Shown here: positions 12,821 to 25,220 of the stretch, in pieces
Layout of the letters: every line of letters begins with the position of its first letter
Position numbering within the stretch: the stretch's first letter is position 1
NCBI GenBank assembly: GCA_036426205.1
Contig: WSYH01000268.1
Location: 147,153-211,152 of the forward strand
Length of the DNA stretch: 64,000 bases
From: Ascaphus truei
Taxonomy: Eukaryota; Chordata; Amphibia; Anura; Ascaphidae
Direction of reading: 5' to 3'
Notes under the pieces: model-generated
Database searches by the model: none
Told to the model about the DNA's origin: nothing
Seen by the model: only the letters and a program-made list of their open reading frames with translations
Position numbers and translations under genes: made by a program

Positions 12821-12889
12821 CGGGACCACGGAAAACCGCGTTATAACCGAATCGCGTATAGCGAGGTGCGTTATAACGGGGTTTAACTG
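12821..12889 (-). repeat. Tigger/pogo-like terminal inverted repeat (right end)
   Basis: On the minus strand it starts CAGTTAAACCCCGTTATAAC next to a TA dinucleotide (12,890-12,891) and continues with GTTATAACGCGGTTTTCC. A TA flank plus CAGT start and GTTATAACG words are typical of pogo/Tigger elements. The matching left end is missing in this copy, where block X lies instead. Confidence 0.6.
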
Positions 12890-13061
12890 TACCTTTCTCT
12901 CTGTGTTGCACCCCTAGATTAGGGATTTGAAAAGAAGAAAAAAAAAGGAAACGTTCGTTTTTTTTTCTGTACCTACCGTCATTATGGCATTTTCCATGTA
13001 ATATGATATTAGGTGCTGTGTCAGATCACTTCATCATGCACATGTAATTAAATATACTTTA

Positions 13062-13240
13062 TTGTATTGTATGTCTTTATTTATATAGCGCCAAAAGAGT
13101 ACTCAGCGCTTCACAAAGAATACAGTACAGGGAATTATAATAATACAATAAGTGCAGCAAAATCAGACAAAATAGGAAGGATCCATCCTGCCCCGAAGAG
13201 CTTACAATCTAAAGAGGTTTGATGGGCAACTTACAGACAC
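13062..13240 (-). mobile_element. 3' end of a LINE, antisense
   Basis: On the minus strand the sequence ends in a TACAATACAATAAAG-like tail preceded by GCGCTATATAAATAAAGAC. It also has AAGCTCTTCGGGGC and CAAACCTCTTTAGATTGTAA boxes, which in my knowledge are typical of the 3' UTR of common frog LINEs. The sequence continues to about 13,700 with no coding frame. Confidence 0.55.
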
Positions 13241-14129
13241 AATAGGTGAGGGAATAAGTGCTGTAGATGGCAGTGCTTGGGCCAATGGGTGGTAGGAGTG
13301 CTGAGTGTGGGACAGTAACCATGATGCAGGCTATGGGATTGGGATGCTTGATTGTGGGGCAATTTTAAGGTTATCCGTATTAAAAGAGAGGATTACACAC
13401 TTTACAGGGGAAGAGATGGCGAGGAGCATGGGTGAAATCAGGTGTGTATGTCTGGCTTCAGGCTTAGGGAGATCCCCAGCAGCAGGAAGGAGTAGATAGA
13501 ATGTGAATAGAAGATTTGTGTGGGTGCTTTTTATTGACGGGTAAATAAGTTGTTGGGAGAGAGTGTATAAATAATGTTGTGGAGGTGGGAAGTTAGAGAG
13601 AAACAGAGACTTTCAAAAGGAGTGAGGAAACAACACAGCAAAAAACAGTAGTGAGGGCATGGTGAGATGAGCAGAGAGGAGAGACTCCCAGGTACTTGGG
13701 ATAGAAAGAGTACAAAGAATCACAGCTTTTGGAAAGTTAATTTCTCACAGTTGCAAAGTTGTTGTGGCAGAGTCCAGCCCTTCCTCAAATCTTCACCTCC
13801 AAATTATACTCCAAAATGAACTCTGCCAGACACTTTAAGATGTTACACACAGCCAAAAATGTATGCCCAGCGTTAGTAAGCTCTGGGTGCATTTTATATA
13901 GAAGAGATCATTTTTTCTCACTCAATAAATGCAACGGTTTCTGACTGCGGTCATTTGCAGCTGGAAGCTGTGACGGTTTCTACAGTTATAAACAAGGCCG
14001 CAATCTCTGCTCACATTCACGTGCTTTTCATTTTTATGTATGCCTTAAATTATGCATTTATCTTACATATTCCAAGCTAATACACGCACCCTGCTAAGTG
14101 TAGAAAATCCTTGCATATCAGCCCGGGTA

Positions 14130-15251
14130 GCTGCAGGCAGTGTAGGGGTTACGTCCTCAACCGGGATCAGTTGGCTATCATAGTTACCGTTATGGTTGCA
14201 CTATTAAAGGTTAGGCTCTAGGGCCCGGTGCGCGTGGCGCGTGTTCGCCGGGGTGCCTGGCGGCGCTCATGTCCCGCAGCAGCTCAACTGGTGGACCCCA
14301 GAGCACTGCGTGACGAGGAGGCGTGGCGGGGGGCAGGGCCATGATCAACGTGGCTGTTCGCCCTCATTGCAGAACTGCCGGCGTGACGTGGCCTGTGCTC
14401 CGTCTTTGCTAATGTGGGGTCGCGCATCGTGCATTGTGCCGGCCCAGCAACTGGGGGGTGCGAACCCCAGGGGGGCACGAACTGCCGCGGGGGGGCGCGG
14501 GGTTTACAGAGGCCCCGCGCGCTTCCCAAGGCACTTAAATTAAGGCTCCGGGGGAACAGCAGGGCCTCGGTAAACCTTCACTTACCTAGGCTCCGGCGGC
14601 TTCCTCCCTGCGTCGCCATGGCAACGCGGCGTCAAAATGACGCTGCGAGGTCATGTGACGTCACATTGCTAGGCACGTGACATCATGACACCGGAGCACA
14701 GGTGAGTGGGGGTTAGGAGGGGCCGGGAGTGATGGACGCGCCGGTAGGGGGGTGCAGGAAAAAACTTGGCGCCCCCCTGTCCTACACCACGTAACAGGTA
14801 GTTCCCATCTGCCAGGACTAGGCAGAGACCTGGTGGGCTGCAGGTGATTCCAGTTAATGGTCTGGATCCTGGCAGGCAATAGGCTCTTTAAGAGATGAGC
14901 CCCTACCAGTCTCATGGTGAGATGGAAGGAAAGGTATTGCAACAGTACCTGCTGAAGCCTGTCCTGTTCACAAGATGGGCATCCACAAGATTGTATATGC
15001 AGAGTGGAAGAACTTATCTCCTGTAATAAATATTAAAAGTTCCTGCGCTCTCTTTTATTATATCACTCCTTTTACAAGCTGCACGGATGCTAACTACATC
15101 TACCCCGAGATGCACAGGTAACCGCTGAGCACCTACACCCCTTTTGAGTCAGGTACAAACCCTCTCAAAGCCATAGAGACTGTTTTATCAATACATCCCT
15201 TTTCACTGTATAGCCCTATCCCTATCCCTGGGCTGGGGTAGGGGTGTTACA
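14130..15251 (+). mobile_element. ERV-like LTR (approximate limits)
   Basis: A GC-rich upstream half with CRE-like TGACGTCA and a GCCATGGCAACG word (14,600-14,690) leads into an AATAAA signal at about 15,021. The segment ends GGGGTAGGGGTGTTACA at 15,251, directly before a primer binding site. The end is well fixed by that site. The start is a guess (TGTAGGGGTTAC near 14,137). The same structure occurs in the other 8-kb copy, ending near 32,982. Confidence 0.5.
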
Positions 15252-15270
15252 TTTGCGCCCAAGTGGGGTT
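15252..15270 (+). promoter_or_regulatory. Primer binding site, lysine-tRNA type
   Basis: TTTGCGCCCAAGTGGGG lies two bases after the LTR end TGTTACA. It matches the tRNA-Lys(1,2) complement used by several retroviral groups, apart from two missing bases, one of them a C in the AACG part. Missing bases fit the general indel noise of this segment. Confidence 0.5.
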
Positions 15271-15789
15271 TGAGGGGTTGATTTTTTGGTGCACTGGCTT
15301 GATGAGTAAAGATTTGAGCCTGGGGTTCACGTTTGAATTTTTGGAACCCCAAGAAAGTTTTCCCACATAAGCTATGGACTGTGTGTATTTCCCTGCAAGA
15401 AAATGCTCTATGCTGTTGATACACGTATACTATGGGTTTATTCTATCCTTTATTGTGCCATGCAACAGACTGTAATGCCCACGGAAGTTTCCCGCCACAA
15501 TCGGGGTTGCAATGGCAAGAAATGCACCAATGTTTCAGGACTGTTGTTATTTGGCCGCAAAGCCTTGCGTGCCTCCCTGGACTGCCTTCACTGAGGGGAG
15601 GAGCCAACAAACTAATGCTATCACGTATAGGATGATGACCGAGTGACTGCCACCCAACAGCAAGGAACTATTCATTGCTGAGCAAGTTCGGACTGGGAGC
15701 AGTACTGTCTATAGGATATTGCTTGCTATAAAGGCTCAAATATCCACTCAACATTTTGATTTACCAGGAGGACTCATACTGTTAGATAT

Positions 15790-16640
15790 CAATGGAGCAA
15801 GTTATTACAATTGATCTGTCCACTATGCGAGAAGCCTTGTAGGAGAGTTGCCGGTCACATTTTGCTCTGGCGTACATGAACCATACCTCCAGCCTGCTAC
15901 GGATCCTGCGCGATCCCTGCCGCTGCTACCAATGCTGGGGAAGTTAGGAAACTTGGCTATTCTGTTACAGGAACTAGACAACGCCATGTGCCAAGCTCCG
16001 CAGTGGAGATGAGAGCTTTATGGACATCATTTATCAGGCCCATGAGACTGCGACTACGGAGGTTCCCATGGCCTGTAAAACTGAACCAGACCTCCCACGG
16101 ATGGGAGGGAGATACCGTTACTGTCTCTATCGGAAACAGTGAGCAGGATGCCATAATCCAAAAGTAAATGGGACTCACCTGAAGCAGTCCTACAGGAGAA
16201 GTATGAAGGGTTAATCTGCCATCGAAGGAGATTATTTCTCTCAGCGGAACCTGTCCTCTGGCCTCCAATTGCTCCTTCCGCCAGAATGCTGCCTGATGTG
16301 GAGGATTCAGACGATCTGTTTCCTGATGAGCTGTACTCATTCAAAGAGATCCAGTGCCTGACCAGACGACCAATACAGTCGATGGTGCAGAAAGGAAGAT
16401 TCGATGAAGTTCCGACCAATTCGATGTGGACTTATTTGCGGTAGAGTGCCTCAATTCTCTCTGGATGATAATGATGTGACCACTGAGAGGATCTCGCCCA
16501 TCGTGCCGACTATGCCCCTTGGAACCTACGAGATGGTACCTGCTGTTCCTGATTCTCCAGTGAGGAGGTCTGTGCATTTGGATTCTCTGGTTCAATGCAA
16601 TGCTGAGGAGGATTCATGCTGTCCTGTTGTATCTGATCCC
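15790..16640 (+). pseudogene. Gag-like debris downstream of the ERV-like LTR, copy A
   Basis: An ATG at 15,793 opens MEQVITIDLSTMREAL and stops. Downstream, other frames give DVEDSDDLFPDELYSF and RRPIQSMVQKGRFDEVP at about 16,290-16,420. The position after an LTR and primer site suggests gag, but no zinc knuckle or capsid signature is visible, so the family is not assigned. Frameshifts are dense. Copy B (33,660-34,330) keeps a longer frame in the middle of the same region, so many breaks could be sequencing indels. Confidence 0.4.
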
Positions 16641-18319
16641 GGTTCTAGTTGCTGAATGTCCGTCCTGCCAGGGTCCTCTCTTACTGGTCCTACTCTCCTG
16701 TTCTTCATATGTGGTGGCTGCTGCTTGACTGTTTCCAGATTCTTCCACATCGCAGAGTGCTGGCTGGCCACAGGGTTAGCGAGGTGCTGGGATTTTTTCT
16801 CCTGTCCAAGGCTGCGGGGTTGTCCGGCCGTGACAAATCTTGTGCTGCGATGGCGGGTGGAGGTCTCCGTTGAGAGCCGAGTTTCAGTGTCACCAGATGA
16901 TGGTCCTTGTGGAGTTGCTTGCCCGCCACACCTGAACAGTAAGGCTTATCCGTACTAATTCGCGTGCGGATATCCAGCGATAACCAGGAAGTGTAACCGA
17001 GTCAGAGTACCGAGTGCGAGTACAGGCGTCCGCGCAGCATCCCCTCTTATAGTGCGGTTGCCACAACTGTAGTTTTCAGACGTATTCATGATCCCTGATA
17101 TCTGGACAAAACCTTTGAGGGAGAAGAACCTATGTTTAACTGGTGGGAAAGATGTTCCATGGTTACTGACCCCATTTGAATATGACCACGCATGATAGTG
17201 TACAGGGTAATAGAGTAGAGCACTGGTGGGACAGGAGGGCTCACCAGAGAATCAAGAGTACTAAATCCGCATAAGCGCCAGACAGGGATTTTGAGGACCC
17301 AAATATTTTCTCCCTGGTATATTGGAGATATCTCAGAGGTCTCCTATTCCTAGTGAGGAACCTTTATGTTGGTTTCTCCAGGGGCTGCCTAAACTCTCAC
17401 ACTCATCCTTGGTGTCTAATAGGGCCAATCGTCTACTGTTACTCTGAATCGGTATCGAAGGTTCTCACGGTATGATTTTCCTTACTTACCTGAACCCTTA
17501 CTGTGGAGCGAAACACCAGTGACAGACTCCTGAAGTAGGACCGGAGCCGTACGTCGGGATATGACGACCATCTAGTTCTGGGGATCACGTGCACAGATGT
17601 GGGAGCGTCTCCTCTTCACAGTGATATTATACTAACATGCCTATTTGGAATTTATTTCTTGTACATGCATATCTCACCTTTGATGAATACACTATATTTT
17701 AATACTACACTATGAGGGTCTTGCGCTTATTTTTTTGTATATCTAGTTGGTGTTGTCCTGACATCTGCTATCCGGTACAAGCACGCCGACCCTCATATTC
17801 CTTAAGGGAAGTTTTTTCAATATTATTGAGTGGTGTTAGAATTGTTTATACATCACATGCAACTATTACTGTTATTTGTGATTGTTCAATATTGAGTCAC
17901 TTTTGGTTATGTATACCATTTATATATTAGAGCATTTTTCTGTGTTTAGGTCTTTAACGACCATTATTTACACATTTATAGTACTACATAATGGTGTGTT
18001 TGACAGTTTTGGTGTATATATATGGAATTGGATTAAAATAGTGAGCGAGCTGGGGGAAAAAGCTGCATATTGTGAACGTTCCCAAGAGCCAAAGGGGAGA
18101 CGGGACTTATTTGAAAGCTGATGCGGCTCATTATTATGACATATACCATTCTTTATTGATTGGATATTGTTCCACGCATTTGGTCTGTGCGTATTTAATA
18201 GCTTGTAAAGTAACTGTATAGTAGATATTGTTTATAGCTATACGATATCTTAAGGAATTGTACTGTATGAAAATATGATACAAATGCTCGTGACATTTGT
18301 TGTGTACTGTATATAATCT
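16641..18319. other. Unassigned part of the 8-kb unit
   Basis: No coding motif was recognised on either strand. The part from 17,600 to 18,300 is AT-rich. It is repeated at 34,480-36,110 in the second unit. Confidence 0.4.
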
Positions 18320-18822
18320 AGATAGACACTATATGTTCTATATGGTGTATATTGTAAATGAACACGGCTGTGTATTTAAGTGAGGTCCCAAGGAGGTTAC
18401 CCAAACGGCGATGTTTTCGAGCAATTGAATAAAAATGCTTTCCAGCAATGTCTCTCTCTGTGCCGGTCCCGCAAGTCCACAAAGGGCAGTTCACATTCAC
18501 GTATCCAATTCCAGGGGCACACGATGATGTAATGAGCTCCCCGTGGCTTCCATGGCTTGCTTCCTCGTAGCAAGTAGCATGGATCTCTCCGCACTTGATT
18601 CGCTTTCGCGTTTACTTTCAACATTCCCTTTGCCGGTATAGCGCAGGCACTTTGAAATCGTGCCAAGTTTCTAGAGGAAATATGGGCTCATAAGGATCAC
18701 CTAACGCGTTATCACGGAATCTCACTTCGTCATAGGTACTGTAATGGCTGTGGCATATCCAACACGTCTTATATAGCTGTCAGTTCTATTCACGCGTTGT
18801 ATTCAATCCCAAAAGGGGCGAC
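18320..18822 (-). promoter_or_regulatory. Antisense PLE-like terminal repeat with promoter-type motif
   Basis: Read on the minus strand, a TATATAAGACG box (about 18,765) lies 50-60 bases upstream of ATGACGAAGTGAGATTCCG and then AACGCGTTAGG (about 18,695-18,740). The same arrangement of TATA-like box, GACGAAG, short hairpin and GAAACGCGTTG is found at three or four other places in the window near PLE-type sequences. It is read here as the promoter part of a PLE terminal repeat; that is inference. Confidence 0.45.
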
Positions 18823-19397
18823 TGTAAGAGACGTGTTCAGAGGTATGACAATGTGTGACTGTTTTAGTGTGAAATTAAAATAAGGCTTTATGGCGCCTGT
18901 TGCTTTAAATACACAAGCCAAACATGTACAATCAGTAACAAACATCAAATCCGCTCCACTCTGGAGTATATATACAACTTGTGATCCAGGATTCTCTTAA
19001 CTGCGTGGTTAACCCAGCGATTCACCAGCCCAAATCAAAGAGACATTTATCAATATACATAGACATAGATATTAGTCTTATAACGAAAGTCTTATCTGTT
19101 AGCTGGCTGTGCTGTAGGGGAAGCTTCTTGCTCTCCTGGAACCGTCACCCTGTGTGGCTAAGGCAATGTCAGGCTCAGGTTTAGATCTTGTCCCCTTTGT
19201 CTTGTTGTCAGCTTGCGCTCAAGACATCTGTCCTTCCTTGGTTCATTGTGGACTAAGAATCTCCCTTCTGTCTCAAAGGCAGGCTTTTTCGAACACCTGT
19301 ATCAGCCAGTGGTGTTTACTTAATATTGCCTACCAGCAGTTAACACCCCACACTGCTGGATAGAGCACATTTGTGAACAGGGATAAGTCCCCTGTTA
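18823..19397 (-). mobile_element. Solo LTR of the coiled-coil LTR element family, copy A
   Basis: On the minus strand it begins with the usual 5' word for this family (AACAGGGGACTTATCCCTGT) and ends CTCTTACA. It carries AATAAAGCC-type polyadenylation sequence near 18,880 (TAAGGCTTTAT on +). No primer site or internal region joins it on either side, so it is a solo LTR inside the 8-kb unit. It is the most complete LTR of this family in the window, about 575 bp. Confidence 0.75.
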
Positions 19398-19409
19398 GGC
19401 CCAGGAGTC

Positions 19410-20200
19410 CTATGGTACTGCTTGCTTGCTCTCGCTTGCTCTCTCGCTTGCTGCTGCTTCCACTAGCCCCTACAGTCGCAATTAAAGCGGCTTTAGTAGG
19501 GCTCGCGCATGCTTTCCGTTGCTTGCTGAGGCACGCTTGAACAGAGCCGACAGTGAAATTTTAAATTCACGCGCTGAGTCCTCTCACGTGACGCCTCAGC
19601 AAACCAATGGAAAGGAAGACAGGGAAATGTGACGGGTCTGGCGCCCAATCGGAGTGACAGTGCGCTAGCCTGTGAGTCTGCCCGATCCCTGTCTGCTGTC
19701 AGCCTGCGAGGAGATGGAGGGGCTTGCGCCGTGCCGGGGGGGAGGGGTGATGTCCTCCATCTGCCCGATCCCTTGGCTGTCAGCCTGGGAGATGGAGGGG
19801 GTGCTGCGCCGCCGGGGGGAGCGGGTGATGTTCCTCCATCGCCCGATCCTGTGGCTGTCAGCCTGCGGGAATGGAGGGGGCCTGCGCTGCGGGGGGGGAG
19901 CGGGTGATGTGCCTCCATCTGCCATCCCTGTGGCTGTCAGCCTGCGGGAGATGGAGGGGGCTTTGCGCTGGCCAGGGGGTGTAGCGGGTGATGTTTTCCT
20001 CCTCCATCTGCCCGATTCCCTGTGGCTGTCAGCCTGCGGGAGATGGAGGGGGCTTGCGCTGCCGGGGGTGAGCGGGTGATGTTCCTCCATCTGCCCGATC
20101 CCTGTGGCTGTCAGCCTGCGGGAGATGGAGGGGGCTTGCGCTGCCGGGGGGGAGCGGGTGATGTGCCTCCATCTGCCCGATCCCTGTGGCTGCTCTCCTT
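19410..20200. repeat. Block X, copy 2
   Basis: Same head and hairpin as at 11,545, followed by about six noisy minisatellite units to 20,190. Overlapping glycine/arginine-rich frames on both strands come from the minisatellite and are not genes. Confidence 0.85.
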
Positions 20201-20779
20201 GGAGATCGAGGTATCAATGGGGATACAAAGAGGGAATACCCGACGGCAAACGTTCTAATAGTATCAGGATAAAGAGGATAGGCCTACAGTGGGAGTCTGC
20301 CCCTGGATACCTGATCCTGCTTCTACTTGGCCGAGAAGGGCACTACCTCGAAAACACTGGTTGGAACTTACTCATAAAGAGCCTAATTTTCTGGTACCCG
20401 GAGAAGCCCGGAGACTGTTCCTTTTTCCCCAGAGATTTTTCACCCGTAGACACCATGTCCAAAGACACCGTACAACAGAGACAGTGCGGAAAAAAAAAAG
20501 AGGACTGGTAAGACAGGCTGGGACTTTTTGGAACATTAGTAGTCCCAAAGGACTGCAGGTCTGGCCGGGGATGACAAGGGTGGGGAACAGATAGATACGG
20601 GAGTGTGCCAAGGCCATGGATCGCTCCTGACTTCCGTCGAGGGCAGAGGGAGGGAGAGATACCCAGATATGGCTAGACAATATGAGAAGGTGTACAGGTC
20701 AACAACAAGTAATAGACGAAAAGGTTGTGTCAAAATGTAATCCACATTTTGAAACTGTTGAATGACTCTTTAGATCGTA
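20201..20779. other. Probable upstream part of a decayed gypsy pol
   Basis: Frames on + change often and no motif is certain. It directly precedes the integrase-like segment in the same orientation and probably belongs to it. Confidence 0.3.
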
Positions 20780-22000
20780 TTGAATAAGGTTAAACAAACA
20801 GGGAGGTCCGTCGACAATACTAGTTCCCTAAGCGGTTGATTAAACAGTGTTCACCCTAGCCCATACTCTCCCATGGGGTGGTCATTTGGGCAGAGATAAG
20901 AGACCACGGACCGCATCTCGTCCCGGTTTTGGTTTTCTGGCCAGGCATACAGTACATGGTGACATCATGAAAACTATGTGAGACAGTCTGAATTGCCAGT
21001 TAACTAGCAAAAAGGACAGAAGGGTGCCCGGGGCTCCTTGGTTTCTATGCCTTGGTAGCCGTTCCCCATTCGAGAGAATTGGGTAGATCTGGTCGACCTT
21101 CGACCCTCTGCGAAGGGACATAAATTTATACTCGTTGTTGTTTGATTATGCACCAGATATCCTGCAGGCTTCACTCTGAGATTCAGCCACTGCTAACAGG
21201 TTCCACAGGCTGTTAGAACTGTTTTCTAGGGTAGGACTTCCCAAAGTAATGTTACTGACCAGGGAACAAAATTAATGGCAAAGTATGCAGGAGGTCTCCT
21301 GAAGATGAGGAAAAATCCGACGGAATCGGTCTACCATCTCAGACTGATGGATGGTAGAGAGGTTTAACCGACTTGAAAATCTATGCTTATGAAAGTTTGT
21401 GGACATGAAAAGCGAGCTTGGGATGAAACTTCTCCTTTCCTGTTGTTTTGCGGACGAGAAGTTCCCCAATCATACACAGGCTTCTCCCCGTTTGAGCTCC
21501 TATGGGACGCCAACCTCGGGGTATTTCGACCATACTGAAGGAATCCTGGGAGGAGGAGCCCTCCCTCCAGAATACCTTCAGTATGTCATAGCCCTTAGAA
21601 ACCGCCTAAAAATGAATAGGTCGGTGTGCAAAGGAAAAAGGAAAAACCTCAAATCTCGCTCAAGAACGTTCCAAGAAGGCCAGTATAACCAACATGCTCG
21701 CTTGAGGGGTCTGCCACCTGGGGACCCAAGTGATGCTACTACTAACGACATCAGAGAGTAAAATCCCTGCGAAGGGGCACAGGGTATTTCCAAGTCTCCG
21801 CCGCACCGGGGAGGTGATGTGAACTATGAGATCTCTCAAAAACAGGGTCCAGGAACGGTAAACAAAAAATCTACCACCGTGAACTCCTGAAACCCTGGAA
21901 AATGATGAGATCGCTGTTCCATTCAACACTAGGGAAGGAGAGACAGATTTGGGTACCAAATTTCAAAGGGTAGTACGTACACTGAACATCAGGGTCCCAT
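20780..22000 (+). pseudogene. Ty3/gypsy integrase, decayed
   Basis: Across shifting + frames the integrase motifs appear in order. An HxxH-type segment around SPMGW lies near 20,860, then RISSRFW near 20,910, NCQL near 20,995 (zinc-binding domain), RIGVDLV-like and SAKGHKFILVVV near 21,080-21,140, LFSRVGLPK near 21,220 and DQGTK near 21,257 (catalytic core). These are followed by ESVYHL near 21,320, REVPQSYTGFSPFELLW near 21,455-21,510 and LQYVIALRNRLK near 21,570-21,610. The enzyme inserts element cDNA into the host genome. Many frame changes and stops rule out function as written. The motif order makes the family call firm; the subfamily is not resolved. No LTR could be paired with it. Confidence 0.8.
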
Positions 22001-23300
22001 GGGAGAGCACGTTAAAACAAAGGCACAAAGGTCAAACCTACTTGAGTATGTGACCAGTTCTCAGATGTTTTCATAGTAACTGTGGAGGTCCTGTTCGCCA
22101 GAGGTCCACATCAGGAGGATGTCTCGATTTGTACGCGGGAAGTATGTACAGGGGTTTCAAGGACGGGGACAGAAAGTCACTTTCCAGTTTTTCGCAAGAA
22201 CAGATTGGCACTACTGTATTATATATATATATTCAGCCGTACTGATCCTCTAATCGTACCAGGTATGCGATACGTTATCTCTATCCACATGCTTCCAACA
22301 AAGTTTCTAATGTCATCCTCCATTCTAACTTGGTCTCATCTTGGTCCTTTGTTATCCCTGGTGGAATCAAGTAGAGGACCATCTTTGTCAACGATGGTCA
22401 TTTCTTCTTGCCCTTTTAATTATTCATCTTGTGAGTACTAACCTTATTTACATTTGACCCCCAATTTTTCAATACTCTTCCTGTCTCTTCGGGTTATACC
22501 CCGCCTCATACTTATTCCATTAGTTTGAGTTGTCTGAAACTTCTAAATCATCTTAGCCTAGGGTTCAGGTCCTTTCCCATCAAAAGTGGCACAGGTAGCA
22601 TACAATGCATAAACACTTTCTTTGGAGGCACAGTGGAAGGTTCCCTTGCAAGATTGTCTTGTTTTTTCTAATGCGCTCCCCCCATCTTATTTCCCCTGTT
22701 TATTCATTTGAAAGGTTCCACCCATCTATACTTTCTGGCCAAGGCCGGACAAAGTCTTCAAACTTATTCTATCTAGTCCATTCATCTTTGTCGCATTGAC
22801 ACATTTGTTGAAACATCACTCTGGTTTTGCCAGAGATTTCTATGGAGGCCACTCCTTACTTGCTCAGAGTTCTTATGATTTGTTGCTGAAGGTCTGCTGG
22901 AATATATATATTATATTTAGAGGGGGTTTCTTATAAAAATAGGAAAACTAAACACATTCACGGTTGCTACTTAATGTGAAATACTTCAATAGAATAAAAA
23001 CACTTAATATAATGCACCTTATATTTATGAGTGCCATAAGACAGATATATGAAAACCAAGAAAACGAGCCGCAAAAAAAACTACTGTGAATATTAATTAG
23101 GATACTTATGTCCCAATTTAAAGATGTAGGCAGAAACTGGTGGGTGAAAGAGGGTGATAAGGAGGTTCTCTCAACCACGAGGATGGGCTATAGAGTAGGG
23201 AGGATCCAATGCGCACTCACATCCAGATGAATAAAAAAAGACAGCTTCAGACGCTCCTCAAAGTCTATAGATTGTCAGCAGTGAAGAGAAGAGAAAGTCC
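22001..23300. other. Unassigned AT-rich sequence
   Basis: A short TA run lies at about 22,206. No coding motif or repeat structure was recognised. Confidence 0.4.
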
Positions 23301-23304
23301 CCTG

Positions 23305-23350
23305 AAGAAGTCCTTTCAGACGAAAACGCGTTGAGGCAACCTTTTAGAGC
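23305..23350 (+). other. Hammerhead-like degenerate motif
   Basis: CCCTGAAGAAGTCC then AGACGAAAACGCGTTGAGG. It matches the recurring CTGANGAAG-hairpin-GAAACGCGTTG motif but has GAAGA in place of the catalytic GAUGA, so no cleavage is expected. Confidence 0.5.
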
Positions 23351-23519
23351 CAGCTGCTGACAATCTATAGATTTGAGGAAGCTGTCTGAAGCTCTGTACC
23401 CCTAGTGTGCGGTATTCCGGCGGTGCATGGCCAGCACTGGTTTTAATGAGAGTGGACAATTGGAGGGTACACGGCGCTACTGCGCATGTCCCGACAAAAG
23501 AGAAAAATGTAGAGGAAAC

Positions 23520-24430
23520 GAAGGACGAGGGGGGGCGCGGTTTACCAGCTACCCCCCCCTCGACAGCCACTCCCTGCGGTTCTTTGGTCATGCTGGCCGG
23601 TTCCCTTCTGGCCTGCATGCCGCTCGAGGAACCTCCTTCGGCGTTGGACCCCCACGCCGTTTCCCTCCGGCTTCTCTAGCTCCCAGCGCCTGGTCCCGCT
23701 GCTTCGCTCCGGGTGCATTGCGTTCCATCCCACCGGCTTGCCTCTGGAATTTCACGCTTTTTGCTCCTCCTTATCCTATTGTGACTTTTCCGGCTCTTGC
23801 CGATCTTCGTTCCCCACGGTCTTTTTGGAGTCCTGCGCCTTCCCGCCTCCTGTTCTTCCTGTGCGGGGACCCTCCGGCTCTTGCTTGGTCTGTCCCTTTT
23901 CGCTTACTGTCCGTTTCTACGGCCGGCGTTTTGTTTTACGTTGTATGATCATCGTCTCACTGCCCTCGGTTTTCTCGCGCACGGTCAGCATCCGCGAAGC
24001 CCGCCGCGTCGTGGAGCTGAACCTCCGGTGCGGATTGTGCCTCTATCTTCTTCCTGATGTCTCGGTGTTGGTAGTTCCCGTTTGCTTGATTCAGCGCATG
24101 CGTATGCTCGCGCTGCCAATTATTTGCTGCTCGGCGAGTCGGGCATTCCATCGTATTTCCCTTTAGTTAGCCTCCGCTCTTTGCTGCTTGGCTCATTGCC
24201 ATTTTTACTCCTCGTTGTCGCCCTGATCGCTTCAGTCCTTCCTATTTTTATTCCTTCTCTCCCTTTTCTGCCCGCTTGGACCCGCCCTCTGGTGGTTGTC
24301 CCCTCTTTGTTCCGCCCTCCTGGCACGCCCTCTGTACTCATTACCGCTCCACCTTTTATAATCTTCTACGTTCTCCCCGCCCTCTGTATTACTTGCATAT
24401 ATTTCTCTACTGCTCATGTACGATTTGCTT
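23520..24430. repeat. Pyrimidine-rich, CpG-containing tract
   Basis: About 900 bases of TTCC/CCTC-rich sequence with several long but compositionally biased frames on both strands. It lies at the outer edge of the left arm of the PLE inverted repeat and has no counterpart of equal length on the right. No gene is supported. Confidence 0.4.
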
Positions 24431-24439
24431 GCTTCCTCC

Positions 24440-25220
24440 CTGGCGTTTAGTAGGCGGTGTCCCGGGGAAATAAGAACAAAAAAAACAAAACAAAAATGAG
24501 ACAGAACGGAGGATAATATCAAAGGTTATTCGATCAACACACTATATCATTGGATGGACAATTTAACATTATTATATGCATTTCCCAGTGGTAAATTCTT
24601 AGATTAATTTTAGAGAAAAACATCGCAGATCCCAATCAAATTAAGTCAGTTGGGTTGTCGCGTATTTACTGTAGGGATCCAATGTGCCCCGTTGGTGTAA
24701 GAGCTTCTTCATATCCCCTCCCCGAGGGGGAGGTATGTGTTCAATTGCACAAAACATTGGAAATTGTTCTACTATACCCAACGGACCAGTTTGGTAAAGT
24801 GTATGGTACCGGATGTGTCATGTCTTTGTTTAATTAGCCTTAGATGTTCTAAAATGCGGGATTTTCAAGGCTCTATTGTAGGCCCCACATATTGTTTTTT
24901 ACATCCGCATTGTAACAAGTAAAACACAAAGTTTGTTTGACATGACATAAATATCTGATTTGGACTATGTGTGTCCCTCTTTGTTTGAGAAATGCGTAGA
25001 TTTCATCATTCTAGGGCAAATCTTGCAATGTCCACAATTTATTAAGATCCAATCAATCTCGTGAAAAAAAGGAAAGTTTTTTTGCTATCATTTGTTGTTT
25101 CAAACATGCTGGGTGCCACAGATCCCTAATGTAGCTGCCTCGCGAAAACACTATTTTTGGTCCTACCACACCATTTTGTGTTAGGAAATGGATCTAAAGG
25201 CGTTGTGGCCCAATGTTGCT
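24440..25220 (-). pseudogene. Left inverted arm: PLE GIY-YIG region, antisense
   Basis: Reverse-complementary to about 26,640-27,400 over its whole length with scattered differences. On the minus strand it carries the same GIY-YIG endonuclease debris as the right arm, including a GAxCATTGGATC block near 24,670 corresponding to EAHWIFKLN. It therefore looks like a second, 5'-truncated PLE copy inserted in the opposite direction. Confidence 0.65.

Larger units (their letters stand above)
12061..19409. repeat. Body of ~8-kb composite repeat, copy A
   Basis: Matches 29,820-37,149 base for base along its whole length except for many small indels and one ~150-bp insertion in the other copy. The offset is steady at about 17,745-17,765. 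Both copies are in the same orientation. Contents in order: a (CAGTGTGTG)n minisatellite, a Tigger-like right end, an antisense LINE tail, an ERV-like LTR and primer site, gag-like debris, a PLE-like antisense promoter and an antisense LTR. Copy A is flanked on both sides by block X, so X-body is a plausible tandem unit of about 7.86 kb. Confidence 0.85.

Noticed and set aside
19493..20217. Several 90-141 codon frames on both strands
   Set aside because: All are translations of the 80-83 bp minisatellite in block X; similar frames occur at 11.8-12.1 and 37.3-37.8 kb.
23427..24166. 173- and 142-codon frames
   Set aside because: Pyrimidine-biased sequence with open frames on both strands and no motif.
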